Assembly (NCBI GenBank): GCA_015680685.1
Contig: MNCI01037652.1
Location: 211,614 to 275,613, forward strand
Source: Gnetum montanum
Lineage: Eukaryota > Streptophyta > Gnetopsida > Gnetales > Gnetaceae
Direction: 5' to 3'
DNA: 64,000 nt
Of this stretch, positions 44,373-57,340 are shown in pieces. Numbering within the stretch: position 1 is the stretch's first letter; every line of letters starts with the position of its first letter. Position numbers and translations under genes: made by a program. The notes beneath the pieces were generated by a model. The model worked only from the letters and a program-made list of their open reading frames with translations. It was not told the DNA's origin and did no database searches.

Positions 44373-45589
44373 TATTAAAGATAGTGTATTCTGCAAAGCT
44401 CTTTAAATAAGAAAAGTAATGGGGTAAAAATACAATTTTCAACTTTTTCATTACCTCAAGCTAGAAGATAAATAAAATTTTGTATTATTAAAACTACTTT
44501 ATGGATGGATGTACTTGTTTTAGCCCTAATTCATTTTCTTTTTCCATTATTTTTCACTTTACATAATTGGGGAATGATTTTCATTAAATCTAAGTATGGC
44601 CCTAATGCGTTTTTTATAAATTTGATGGAAATATATTGATATAAATGATTTTTTTGAAGAAAATAAAAAAATATTAATGAAATTTTCAAATTTTTTCTCT
44701 CACATTTCATTGTAATTTTTTTATGCAATTATTCTTTTTTTATAACTTTCACAAATAGACCATTTCAATAACTTTATCATTCATTATTTCGCATCTATGA
44801 TTTCAATAATTCATTATCACTAGAATTAGGTTATTTTCAATTTATAGATCTTATTTTTGTAGGTAAGGTCATTCCATTCAAAAGTCTAAAGGTGACCATC
44901 ATGTTCAAAGATAATCCACTATTTTTCCTTTGAGATAAACTCTAAAATTCTTATTTCAAGTTATCAATCATCTCGAGCAGAATCCATGAATATAAATTTC
45001 ATCAAATTTCATCCCATAATTTCTAGTATTTTAACAAAATTTCATTTCACCACAACTCATGGTCTACTCATGGTATTTTAAGTTTCATAGATTACAAGGT
45101 CATCATGACTTATGGTATTCTAGTTTCAATTTTACACAGGCCATCACCCATTTTGGTCAATCATCATGACTTAACCATGAATCGTGATCAACTCGTGATG
45201 ACAACCATAACCCATGGCTACCTCCTCGTTGAAAAATAATTACAAGCATGACTAATAGCTCCTTCATGATTTTTTCATTCAAAACAAAGAAAATTCATCA
45301 TGATTCATGGTGAACTCATTATCTACCATCACAACTCATGGTTGATTTATTATCTTCAATAATTTAGTTCTCTTTAATATGATTAGCACAATAGCTCATG
45401 ATTAACTTGTGAAATCCTTAGAAATTTGTTCTTTCTATTTTTAGCATCATCACAACTCATGGTATTGTAGAACATGACTTATCGTGAGGTTATGGTTGAC
45501 TCTTAGTTCATAAAATTTAATACTTGTTCAAGATTAAATCTAAACACTAAATTCTTTTTCCCATCTCCTTCATCTCATTAAATGTTTTA
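44373..45589 (+). repeat. Copia-1 3' LTR
   Basis: It matches 3096-4413 and ends aatgtttta, followed by the TSD variant gtgct (45590-45594). It also holds many actcatg-type motifs (about 45050-45480). Confidence 0.9.
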
Positions 45590-45594
45590 GTGCT

Positions 45595-46759
45595 TATTGA
45601 TATAGATGATTTGACTTGATTCTACAATAATTGTAAAGGAAAGTATGTAATTCAATTAGAATGTTGTAATTTCTTATGGTAAAGTAGTTGATTTAGTAAG
45701 GATGTAATAGTGTTTTGTAGTAAAAAGTACTTTTTTACAAGGATGCAAAGTCCTAGAATGTATCATATGTTTTAATGTGGATAATGCAAAAGAAGAAAAG
45801 TACCATCATCATCATCCTAGTCTTTTTCTAATAAAATGAGATTGGTTAAAAATGTATTGTCATAACAACAACAACTTGCAAAAAAGTAATTGATTGGTTG
45901 TTTTACCAAATATAAAATTCATATGCATGACTAGCAATTACATCAAAGGTTATGATCAATACAAAGATGCTAATGGTGGAACTTGAATAATGTTTTCAAT
46001 TCTTGTACTACTAATTGTGAAAACTTATTTATGAATGATTAACTCATAAACCTATCACTAATATCAATTTTTATTCATGGTATAATTAAAAATCTAATTT
46101 TTTAAGACAAGTTGACTTTTTCAAAAGATAATACTAATACTAAGAAACCTAACATCCTCTCACACAAATAGTTGACATTAAATATCTTTATCTACTAATT
46201 TATTTGAACACTTTTTATGATTTTTTGATATGGGAAAACAAATGTTATTTTCTATTATTAGGTTAGAAACTAATACTATTCTTATAGCTATTATTTTTTA
46301 ATTTTTTATTACATGTTAAATTTAAGGACAAAAATAGTCAATAATAGTAATCTTACCAAATCATAAATTTGGAAATTAGCAAGGCTTGAAGAGATTCAAG
46401 ATGAAGATTAATAGAAATACATTAAAGACTTCCACACTAGTAAGGTAGAGGTGATTTTTCTCTACTATTTTTATTCTATGGTACATTACATAATTTATTC
46501 ATGAAGAATGACATCTAAGGACATTAATAATTTATATTTTTTAATTATAAAAAAGTAAAAAATGCAAATAATTTTAAAAATCAACAAAATCTAGTACATA
46601 TAACTACATGAACACATCTTTCATATGTGGAGTATGAGCATGTAAGTATAATGTAATGTCCTTCATTATTTATATGCACTAGTTTACTTGTCCTATATAT
46701 GCATGCATACATTTATTATTCTTCAAATTAATTAATATCTCAAAATTTTAGAGGTTTGA
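45595..46759. other. Unassigned AT-rich DNA
   Basis: I see no coding homology, LTR pair or tandem repeat. It flanks Copia-1 on the right. Confidence 0.6.
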
Positions 46760-47308
46760 TGTAACATCCTTGTTCCCAAATGATGCTGCTACATAATGAA
46801 GATGGTGCCTCTTCATAACAAGTGTTATTGTTATCGTAACAAGACTTGAAAGGGCATGTTGCAATAATGGATGTGTCTTTTGAGGTAACCTTTGGGGGTT
46901 TGACCTAATGCATTTATACCTAGACTTAGAGGCTATACGAAGCATGGAGTGGCAAAGGTTAGAATGGGAAGTCACGGGAGTTGGGTGAAGCACGATAGGA
47001 AGTGGACTGGCCATTCCTTCTAGGCAGTTATAGGCCTAACCGTGGTGGCAATGCTAGATTGCCTTTAATGGGATAGATGCCAAAGGAAAAAAACCCCAAG
47101 AAACAATCTTAGAGCATTATCTAAATACACTATTCCATATCAATAAAGCATTCTTTTCTTTCTCTTTTGACATTTTTCCTGTTATTTCCTTTACACATAA
47201 TGTCAAATGTTACATATATTTAATGTTTGGTATATTGTCTTCTTCACATAATGTCTAATATAATGAATATTTGACATTTTCCATGACATCTATTAATGGG
47301 ATGTCATA
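46760..47308 (+). repeat. G1: LTR-like repeat, copy 1 (strand arbitrary)
   Basis: It starts TGTAACATCCTTG and ends GGGATGTCATA. It matches G2 (49325-49897) over its whole length. The flanking 5-mers (tttga and gtaac) do not match, so I cannot show it is a simple solo LTR. No primer site or purine tract is convincing on either side. Confidence 0.75.
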
Positions 47309-48645
47309 GTAACTTTTTATAAATTCCTTAATTATTTTTACTAAGATAGTAGAGAGAGAATGACACATTTACAAACATCACCACTACTAAGATCATGGTA
47401 ATGTTTTTGTTTCTTCATATAATTCCAAAGATGAAGTAGCATAATTCTATTATTCTTTGTAATTTTTGATATGTAATTAGATTTTTTCTCCCATTCTTTC
47501 AACAAAATGTTAGAGAGGAAATGAAAAGAGATCATAGTTTATTTCAAAATATTTAAGAGGATGTTGTTGCTCATGCCACTAGACATGGTGATAAAAGGAT
47601 AATGTATTGATCAAATCAAACATTGGTGGAGGTGTGACACTATAACTTATCAAGAACACATAAATAAAATTAAAAAATGTAAGATAACATGAAAAAAATT
47701 TAGGAGAAGATGTAGTAGGAGATGGAGTAGAGGATTCAAATACAAGAGGCTACAACTTTACATGAGATAATAAAGTAGATGTGTTTCATTATTATTTTTA
47801 ATTATGAAAATAATTTATTTGGAGGCATAATATCTAGCTTGAAATAGTCAATATCATATTTATGTTGATTTCATATATTCTTAGACTCTTGAATTTGGAA
47901 ATGAACTCAAAGAATAAATCTATTGTTTCTACTACTACAATTTACTCACTTGCTAGTGTTCAAGCTTTTTACCCAAGTTTTCCTCAAGAATAACAAGTGA
48001 TAAAAGATGTTGAATGAGTTATTTAGATATCTCAATCACAACCATATGAACATAAATATGTAGGAATATAACATGTGTATAAGCAAATTTCTTATTCTTA
48101 TGATATCCAATGCTTGGAGTATTGTCTCAAATGAATAGTCATGTGCTTATTCATAGCTTCTAAAATTTTTGTATGCTATCTTTTGATAGGTCATTTTAAT
48201 GAGAAATTCAAAGATATGAAGAAAAGAAAAGAATAAAAGAAAGGTATTTTTTTAAGTTGCAAAATTTTTATAATACACTAGTTTCTTTTATGATTTAGGA
48301 TATTTGATGCATTAAATTATAGATATGAGGTTTTCTAAATGAGAAGAAGTACAATGATCCATGATGAAATATGTAGTACTTATTCATGATGTAAAAATAT
48401 GCAATATCATGGAGGTTTTTATTCTTGTACTTGAAAAAAATGAAACAACTTAGCTCATAAGTAATGAACTTCATGAATGAATGAAATTGAAACATGTGAT
48501 TAATATGAATGTATTTATTATTCATAGGAAACATGTACTGTTGACCCAAATTATATGTAACATCCTATTAACCATGCTTAGACTATGAACGTATTACTAG
48601 AAATATAAATTACAACTTATAAAAATTGAAAGAATGCAAATAAAA
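47309..48645. other. Unassigned AT-rich DNA
   Basis: No gene, repeat pair or tandem array is seen. The short open frames here have no recognisable motif. Confidence 0.6.
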
Positions 48646-51163
48646 TGTAACATCCTAGTGTTTAGAACTTGGCATCTTTGCTTTTCCATATATTATTATT
48701 CATTCTCCTTGAGTATAAAATTATATGTTGTTGATCAATTATGTATTATATCTTGTATGTTAGTACCCTTTCTTTTATGCTATTGAGAGTTGAAGTAGAG
48801 ATCTTGTAATTGTTATAGATCTTAAGATTTGAAATCTTGATTGTTTGCTTACATGAAATATTTTTTTATTTTTTTATTCTTTTGCCTTTTATTTTTATTT
48901 GAGTTCATTTTGTAATTATCCTTACTAGTTCTTATTACTTAGTTGGACAAGCTTGAAGGATGGTGGTGGTCCATTATTGATGCTTTATTAATGTTTAAAA
49001 TTATATTCTTATATTTTATTTTATTCTATGATTTTAAAATAGAGTAAGAATATGGTCATAAGACATGCTAATCTATATTTGAAATTCATTCTAGTTATTC
49101 TATTATTTTATCCTAGAACTCATTCTTGGACATGTGACTCATTTTATTACTCTCTTGGTAACTTTATCCCATTGGTTCATCGTTGAAACCTTTTTATGAA
49201 TACATGTTACCTTATTTTTAAAGCATAAATTATTTATTTTTGGAATTGTCCAAACCCTACCACTTGTGGCTATAAATACTTAGCATCGTTGTCTCTATTG
49301 GTGTCAATTGTGTATTATACTCTTTGTAACATCCTTGTTTCCAAATGATGCTATTGCATAATGAAGATGGTGCCTCTTCATAACAAGTGCTATCGTTATC
49401 ATGAAAAGACCCAAAATGGTGTGTTGTAATTGAGACATGATATGGTGCATTGTAATAATGAACATGTCTCTTGAAGTAACCTTTGGGGGTTTGACCTAAG
49501 GCATTTATACTTGGGCTTAGAGGTCATGCTAACATGGAGTGGTAGAGCTAGTAAAGGTGAGTCATGGGAATTGGATAAAGTAGGATAGAAAGAGGATTGG
49601 CCATTCATTCTTGCCAGTTGTAGGCCTAATCATGGTTGAAGTGCTAGATTGCCTCTAAGGGATAGATGCAGAATGAAGAAAACCCCAAGGAGCACTCGTA
49701 GATCATGGTCTAAATACACCATTTCATATTAATGAAGCATTCTTTTCTCTTTTCTTCTTCATTTTTGCTATTATTTTCTCTACACATAATGTCAAATGTT
49801 ACATATATTTGACGTTTGGTATATTTTCTTCTTATGCTTAAGTTTGATATAATGTATATTTGACATTTTCCATGACATTCGAGTATGGGATGTCACACTC
49901 TCTTCCATTTTCTTTCTCATGACTATGCTTACTAAATCTTTTGGTAATTCCTAGATTTGCACCTATTCTTGCTTAGTGAAGCTTTGCACGTAGTTGATCT
50001 CTAAAGATAAAGGAAATATTCATGATATTATTAATTACAATAAAAATATTACATTATTGCAATGACTTTTTTTATGATGGGTTTTCATTAATGATCTCAC
50101 TATATTTTATGTGTTATCAATTTAACCATGATTGGATGATTAATCCATAATTTATCATTTTCATGACCTTTTGCTTTGTGTTCTAATTTCATCTTTCTAC
50201 TAAGTCATCCTCTCCCAACATTAGATTTAATAACAACATTTTCATACATTATTATCTAAGTTGTGATGGATTTAGAATTTACAACGTAAGTTTGACTACA
50301 TTTTTTGTGCATTTTTCGAAGTGGCACGATAATCTTAGCATTGAAAAAAAATAACACATTTAGATGATAATGACTAGTAGACATTTTAGACCTATATGGA
50401 AGTGTCCAACATGTCAAAATGCCTAAATAGTCATCTAAGAGAGAATGATCAGTATAATTTTTGCAAGTTACAAATATATAATTTTTTTAAATTGAAAATC
50501 ATTTATGAGATTGCATAGTGATAACATTAGCTAGTATCAATCCTTATGGATTGCATATGGATTAGTTTTAGATAGGATCAACCTTATACTTGTTCTAATT
50601 TCTGATGTTGGAACCTCATGGGGATATTATTGTTATTAGAGAATCAAACATCTATGATTAATTTATGCATTTTATGATTAACTATAAGTTAATATTTATG
50701 TGAATAAATATTTTATTGATACTAATTATATGTTTTATAGCTTGTGCCCCATCCTTCATTTATTTTCCATGGAGCTTTTAAGTGAATTTCCTCTACTATG
50801 AATGTGTTCTAATTTTTCCTACATGTATTTCATGCAGATTTTGCTAGAAGCTTTAGAGGTGATCAACATGAAGTTGAAAGAAGGGTTAACAATACATGAA
50901 TTCTTATCTATTTATTTATTTTATATTATATGTTGGTCATTTAGTGGACTTGTAATTTGGTCCACGGATATGCAATTTTCACAAAAACTTTACTATGTCA
51001 TAATGAGGCCTAAGTGGGAATATATGTGTTAATGTGGATTTTCAAGAGATTTCTTAAAATATTAAGTTTCTAACTGCTACATGCTTATATGGTGTTATAA
51101 GTATTTAAGTGTGTTAATAATTTGTTTTTGTAAATTATCTATTATTAAATTCAAAGTATGACA
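48646..51163 (+). repeat. H 5' LTR (interrupted by G2)
   Basis: It starts TGTAACATCCTAGTG and ends GTATGACA. It aligns to 51913-53989 throughout, for example tccattattgatgctttattaatg with the matching stretch near 52235. G2 plus one TSD copy splits it at 49325-49902. Confidence 0.85.
49325..49897 (+). repeat. G2: solo LTR inside the H 5' LTR
   Basis: It runs from TGTAACATCC to GGGATGTCACA (573 bp) and is flanked by ctctt (49320-49324) and ctctc (49898-49902), a TSD with one change. The H LTR continues on both sides as in its other copy. A solo LTR usually forms by recombination between the two LTRs of an inserted element. Confidence 0.87.
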
Positions 51164-51912
51164 TTTTGCTATCAAAGCATGGCTTTAGATTACTAATTAC
51201 AGTTTATGTAAGTTTTTACAAATAGCATCCAAGGAAGATAATGAGAAAAGAGAGTTTTTAGAGAAATTACTAGGTTTATAAGTTATAGTATAAATTCTAG
51301 TAATACTCCCAACATTATTTTGAATCTCCATGTTAGAAGAAAATGTAGTTTGGATATTGAGTTATTACACCAAAATTAGTAGATTTTTTAAATAAATGCT
51401 AAATTTTCAAGAAAAATCATTTTAATATAGGTATATTTTTGGATTAATGAAATTTTTTAATAAAAGTTTAATTTTGAAAGAAAGTACATTTTGGATGATA
51501 AGTTACATTTTTGGATTTTTGAGATTTTTGGAATAGATTTTTATGACATAGGAAAGTATACTTTTTAGGAAAAAGTTTTTTTCCAAATTGGTAAAAATTA
51601 TGAAGTGTAATTTAGAAAACTGCAAAGAACAAAGAAAAATCTAAGTTGTTAGAGAAAAATTCATGAATGTAATTAAGTATAAGAAGTTTGGATTTATGCA
51701 TGATCATAAAGCATGGTATGGAACATGGTTTATGGTTGGAAGTACATGGTTGTCAGTTGTTCAAATTTTAAAGGAATTTTTTAGATTAACAAGTGTTTGA
51801 GGATATCAACCTTTTAAAGGCTCAACAAGAACTTAAGTGTAAAAAGAATGATGCATTAGGCAGAAACTTTTTCTCATCATTAAGTATAAAGATTCCATGA
51901 AGATTGGAAAAG
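51164..51912 (+). other. H interior with primer site and purine tract
   Basis: TGCTATCAAAGC (51167-51178) matches the Met-type site at 10 of 12 positions. The interior ends agattggaaaag before the second LTR. No open frame or known motif lies between. Confidence 0.75.
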
Positions 51913-53989
51913 TGTCATACTTTGTTGTTTAGAACTTGAAACCATTATTTTATAATCTATTATTATTCTTAATATTTGAATATAAATTTATACTTTGTTA
52001 TTTAATTTTTCATTGTACCTTCTTAATATATGTTAATACCTCTTTTTTATATATATTATTGAGACTTGAACTAGAGTTTTCTTATTGTAATACAGCTTAA
52101 TATTTTGAGGCTTTACAAGTGATACTTTCATGTTTTTGTATTATTTTTTCTTTTATTTTTATTTAGGTTTATTTTGTAATAATCCTTACTAATTCAAGTT
52201 GCTCCTAAGTTAAACAAGCTAGAAGAATGATGGTGACCCATTATTGGTACTTTATTAATGTTAAAAATTATATTTATATATTTATTTTATTTATGATTTT
52301 AGATTAAAGTAGGAATATTATCATGAGACATGTTAATAAATATTTGTGATTTATTCTAGTTATTCTTTTATTTTATCTTGGAACTCATTCTTGAACATAT
52401 GACTAATTCTAGTACTTTCTTTGTGAATTTAATCCATTAGTTGATCATTAGATCCCTTTTATGAATACATGTTACTCTATTTTTAGAAAATAAATTATTT
52501 ATTCTTAAAATTTCCTAAACCATAGCTCTTGTGTTTATGAATACTTGGTAATGTTACATCTCTTAGTATTAGTTATGCATTACTCTCACTTTTATTTTTC
52601 TCCTTATGAATGTTCTTGGTAGATCTCTTGGAAATTTATAGATCTAAACCTATTATTACTTGGCAAAGCTCTATGTGTAGCTCATTTATGAAGGAAAGGG
52701 AAGTATTCTTGATTTCATCAAATTTGATATTCTTGTATCTATTTGCATTTTTGGAATGTTTTTTCATTGGTGATTAACCATATTGCATGTGTTGTCGATC
52801 TCACACTAGTTGGATGATTAATTCATAATTTTCCATCTCATGACTTTATGCTTTATGTTATCATTCCATCTTTCTTCAACATCATATCCTCAAGATTGTA
52901 GTAATGTCAATGGAATTTCAGAAGTTGTGACCTAGGTCATGATAGATCTTGGGGTCATAACAAAATTCATGATGTATTTTTAGTATATTTTTTGGATTAA
53001 CACATTCATCTTAGCATTGAGCCTATATGGTTTGTTTATATGGTAATGACTAGTAGATATTTAGAATATGTATGAATGCATTCAACATGTCAAAGTGTTT
53101 GAATAGTCATCCAAGAGAATATGATTGGTACAATTATTGAAGGCCATTTATATAAGACTTATTATCAATGGGAAAACATTTGTGATATTGTAGATAGATC
53201 ATGCTAGCTTAGGAGTTGAAGTTTAATCAGTATCATGCTTTGTTTGAGATGGCATAAGGAGCTAGAACCTTAGGGTAGCTATAGCATTGATACTAATCAT
53301 AACATGATTCAATATTTGGTCTAGACATGAATGAGAATTTGTAACCCAATTATTAATCTTATCTTGCATGAGGGCTATTTTGAGGTACTATCAACCTTAT
53401 ATTTATTCTAATGTCTAATGCTAGGACCCTTATGGAAATATCACTATTATGAGTAAACCAACCATCTATAACTTATGCATTTTATGATTAATAGTAAGCT
53501 AATGTTTATGTCTATAAATGTTTTAGTGGTATTAATGATGTGTTTTGCAACTTGGGCTCCGCCCTCTAGTCATGTTCCCTAGAGATTTTAAGTGTATTTC
53601 CTCTAGAATGAAGGTATTATAATCTTTCCTAGTTATATTTCTTATAGATTTAGATGAAGGCATTGAAGCTAATCAAGATGATATTTGAAGGAGAATTAAC
53701 ATTTCATGAAAGTTTATCTCTTTATGTATTTCCTATTATATGTTGGACATCTTGTGGACTTGTAATTTGGGTCATAGATATGGAATTTTTATTACAGTCT
53801 GATTTATGTTATAATGAGGGCTAAGATGACATATATGCACTAATGCAAATTTTCAAGAAATTCTATGTTATTAAGTTTCTAAGTGCTATAGTATTAAATT
53901 TTTTAAGGATTTATTAGGAAATTAAGCTTTATTTATATGCCTATTTTAGTGATTTTCTAAATCATCTATAGTTAAATTCAAGTGTGATA
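51913..53989 (+). repeat. H 3' LTR
   Basis: It starts TGTCATACTTTG and ends near aagtgtgata, where the 5' copy has aagtatgaca. It is not interrupted, and shows the pre-G2 arrangement (attactctcacttttattt). Confidence 0.83.
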
Positions 53990-54309
53990 AAAGATATAGT
54001 AGATAGAGGAGAACAAAAATTATAAATGATTTAAATATAAAATTATATTGCAATTTTATTAGTTCCATGCATAAAAAACCTAACTTGTTCACTAAATAAT
54101 TATAGTTTGTGACCCTAATGAGCAACCCAAAAATACATAATAGCCAAAATATAATAATAGTAAAATAAATATGATAAATATCCAAATTACATGAATGTAG
54201 TGGATCACTTCTTGGGATTTAGAGAATGATTTCCTTAAAGAAAATTTTTAAATTCTATTAAAAATTTATGAAATTAATTAAAATTTTGGTTATCACAAGT
54301 CATGGTCTT
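53990..54309. other. Unassigned AT-rich gap between H and Athila-C
   Basis: Nothing recognisable is seen. Confidence 0.6.
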
Positions 54310-55200
54310 TGACAAGCATCATCTTAACAAGCTACATTGATGGGTATGCATTGATGCAGCCCTATCAATACATCCTCATCAACACATGGTGACATGCACC
54401 AACACAAATGCATCAATGCTGATGCATGTGAAGCCTATATAAATGTATGCACCAACTACATTTATGACACATTAAGTCCATAGTGTAGTGAAGCTATTGC
54501 AATTTGTTTTTCCTAGAGTAAGAATGTTTTCCTCTAAGTTCCCGTAGTATGAATCAAAGAGATTATATGACTCTTTATTCAAGTGCCATGTACCTAGACA
54601 CTTTGGCATGAATGGCAATAAAGAAGAGATTCCTAACATTTATTGCAACACTTGGATAGCTTAATCTTTCTTGTTCACACTTAACTTTAAATGAATTTAC
54701 ATTCCACCTCCCAAGTAATCAATTCAATTAACCATAAATACATGAGTACAACCACTTCAAGCATAACATATAACACTTGGTAATCCCAATAGTGACCATT
54801 TGGTATGCCCAATAATCATCATGTGGTAATCTAGTAGCATTAACACTAGTTTGGGATATAGATAGTAAGTGGGAATGACTACTTATGTTAGGATAGTTAG
54901 TCACTAGAATAGATGAGTAGTTAATTAGTCAATCATTAAAACTTCATTCATTTCATCATGCACTTAGGATAAAAATACATAAAAATGTCCATAAAATAGA
55001 TATCATAAGCCTTATCTTCTACTTAACCATACACATAGATAGCATGTGTGTGAGTTAGAAAGACAATAATCACATAACCCCTTGACTTACAGTTTATAAC
55101 CATGGCAAATTTAGAAACTAAGTGGATAGAATTTGACCAGATCACTAGTGTACACTTGTGATTTGTATGGTTGGATGTAGGGTAAACTCGTTGCTTATCA
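54310..55200 (+). repeat. Athila-C 5' LTR
   Basis: It starts about TGACAAGCATCATC and ends gcttatca. An inverted repeat, ATGCATCA (54408-54415) with TGATGCAT (54420-54427), lies 7 bp upstream of the TATA box CTATATAAA (54435-54443). Three ttggta-type repeats lie near 54775-54840, as in Athila-B. Confidence 0.85.
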
Positions 55201-55219
55201 TTAGTGCTATTATCAAGGA
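55201..55219 (+). other. Athila-C primer binding site
   Basis: TTAGTGCTATTATCAAGGA follows the LTR directly. It fits the Asp-type site after many C-to-T and G-to-A changes. Confidence 0.6.
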
Positions 55220-55373
55220 ATTAATTTAGCTAAGTGTGCTAAGTAGAAAAAGACTATGAAGTTACATAAAGACATTGCAAAAATCACATAATGAACCACT
55301 ATCATCCATAAAGGTAAAAATTAAGGAAATAATTAAAAACCAAAAAGCACACTATTCTTAATCTACAAATAAT

Positions 55374-57340
55374 ATGGCTTCTTCTCATAGGAAAGAATCT
55401 CCACCACATACCAACATATTCAATCAACTATGGGAAGCATCAAAGAAGTCCCAAAAATTAATGGTTATTTATTCTTATCTAGATTCCTACAATCCAGGTT
55501 TCACTTTCATCATACATCAAGATGAAAAAATGTGCTAGAGGAACATGAAAGGAAACATTATGTTCCCTCCAAATGGATCTATTTTTTCCATTTTGATGCC
55601 CAACCTCATTAGGTTAGGCATTGTTACATTTAATTCAAAATATGAAGTCTAAGACTATAGCTATTGAGACTATTGCCCACCAATGCCTAGTGGAAGAAAG
55701 ATTGGCACATAAAAGCACAATATGAGTCTTTTACAAGAAAGAGTACTCCAATGTAATTATTCTTGAAAAAAAAAGAGGGTAATGATTTTTTTCTCTAGCC
55801 ATTCCCAATACACAAATTCTCCTTCTCTCTATGATTAGAAGACCCTTAACCAAAGGTTATAGTCAACTATGGAGAACTTTGATGATGAAAAAAATAGGTC
55901 TTATAACTAGGGAGTCTCAAAAGATAAGAATCCTAGCCAATCATCTAGGGGCAAGGGTAATGATCAAAAGAATAAAAAAGAAAAGCAAAAGGACTGGGGG
56001 AGGCACTAAAGGAGAAAAACTAATAGGCATCATTTCCTTGGCTCTCCTTCTTCATCCTCATCTTCCTCTTCATATTCATCCTCAAACTTTAATAGGTGAA
56101 ATAGAAGGTAATACAAAAAGAGCATAGCCAAGACAAGGATGGGGATGAATAGTAGAATAAAGATGAATGCAAGTCCCACCAAGATTATTAAGATCAAGGA
56201 CAAGAACAACTAGAAAAGTGAGTGGAGCATCATAGAGGTTGAAGGCATAGCAAAACTCATCATAGATATCATGATCATGAAAGGAATCACCATGATCATC
56301 ATGACTATGATGAGCCTCTACTGGCTACTTGAAATATGCTCAACATTTCAAAGGTAGTTATAATTCCAACAAGGCATTTGAAAGATAGTAGAATCGACAT
56401 GTTGGATATGAACAATATCTTCAAGCTTGAATGAAGATATAATTTAGATTCACAAAAGCATCTCCAAGCCTTCCATGATTCTTATGCATTGAAGAACATA
56501 GAGAAAAAATGGTAGAAGCTAAAATTATTTTCCAGGATACTCACTGAGAAAGCAAAAAGCTAGTATTAGTCCTTAGAACTAGAATGGACTTGCTGATGGA
56601 GTACTACATTCGATCTCTTCAATAACAAGTACCAAAGGTACTCCAAAGCATCTAACCTTTGGAGATAAATCCAAGAATGAAAATAGGGAAAACATGAGTC
56701 CTTTCATGCAACCTTTGGTAGGTACTACTCTCTATTGCACCAATGCCTAGGCCATGGATACTCCCAAAGGGAATAACTTCATCATATCATAGATGGGCTT
56801 AGAAATCAAATAACGAAAACCCTTGGGGTCTGTGCCCAAGGAATACTTTCTAAGATGTAGGCCCATCAAATTTAAAGATTGATAAATTAGGTGGATGAAG
56901 AGGAAGGAAAGCTAAAAAAATATAAAATTTTAAAAGAGTATAACAAGGACTCCTCCATTCCTAAAAGAAAGGTACATTTTTGTGACTTAGACAGGGAAGT
57001 GCCTCTTGATGAAGTGGTGCAAAGGAAAACCTTACTTATATGGAAATTTATCATTGAAATATTGGCTAAAGTAGAATAAATGTGGGACTCCTTGGATGAG
57101 AAGTTCCCAATAGCTCTAGCAATCATAGAGGAATAAAAAGATCAAGGGAGTCGTGGTCAAGAAAGAATAATGAAAAAGAACATAAAGTAGGGTTACTATC
57201 AAAACAAGGGTAAGGTTGCAGAAGTTGAAGGCATTACAAGTTCTAAAATAGATGATGATGGCTATGAGATTTTCAAATATGAACATCCTAAGGAATGTTT
57301 CCAAGTGCTATCACATCTACAAGAGTTTGGGGGTATATGC
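55374..57340 (+). pseudogene. Athila-C gag, decayed
   Basis: The ATG at 55374 begins MASSHRKESPPHTNIFNQLW and stays open to about 55538. The poly-serine tract is at about 56060-56115. NPWGLCPRNTF matches LLGFVPKEDCL of Athila-B in another frame. An open piece at 56891-57079 covers the lysine-rich part. The zinc-knuckle block is degraded (YEHPKECF, about 57275-57300). Confidence 0.78.

Larger units (their letters stand above)
3096..45589 (+). mobile_element. Copia-1: Ty1/copia LTR retrotransposon, base of the nest
   Basis: LTRs at 3096-4413 and 44373-45589 enclose, in order, a Met-tRNA-type primer site, protease, integrase, RT and RNase H on the plus strand, which is copia order. The flanking 5-mers are gtgtt (3091-3095) and gtgct (45590-45594), a TSD with one change. 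Two later insertions split it: Copia-2 at 5472-29395 and Athila-B at 30805-43445. Its own remaining interior is only about 3.4 kb, and most of gag is missing. It is the oldest element of the stack, and its LTRs are visibly the most diverged pair. Confidence 0.9.
48646..53989 (+). mobile_element. Element H: LTR element with very long LTRs and tiny non-coding interior
   Basis: LTR copies at 48646-51163 (about 1,940 bp once G2 is removed) and 51913-53989 (2,077 bp) flank only 749 bp. A Met-type primer site follows the first LTR and a purine-rich run precedes the second. A TSD of taaaa is possible (48641-48645 and 53988-53992) but overlaps the LTR end, so it is uncertain. No protein-coding trace is seen, so it is non-autonomous or a deletion derivative. 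Confidence 0.82.

Noticed and set aside
46755-47313. TSD for G1
   Set aside because: Flanking 5-mers tttga and gtaac do not match at any small shift I tried.
48295-48549. 84-codon minus-strand frame in unassigned DNA
   Set aside because: Composition is AT-driven (Phe, Tyr, Ile, Lys, Asn rich), with no motif and no supporting context.
50802-51032. 76-codon plus-strand frame
   Set aside because: It lies inside the H 5' LTR, and the equivalent stretch of the other LTR copy is not open.
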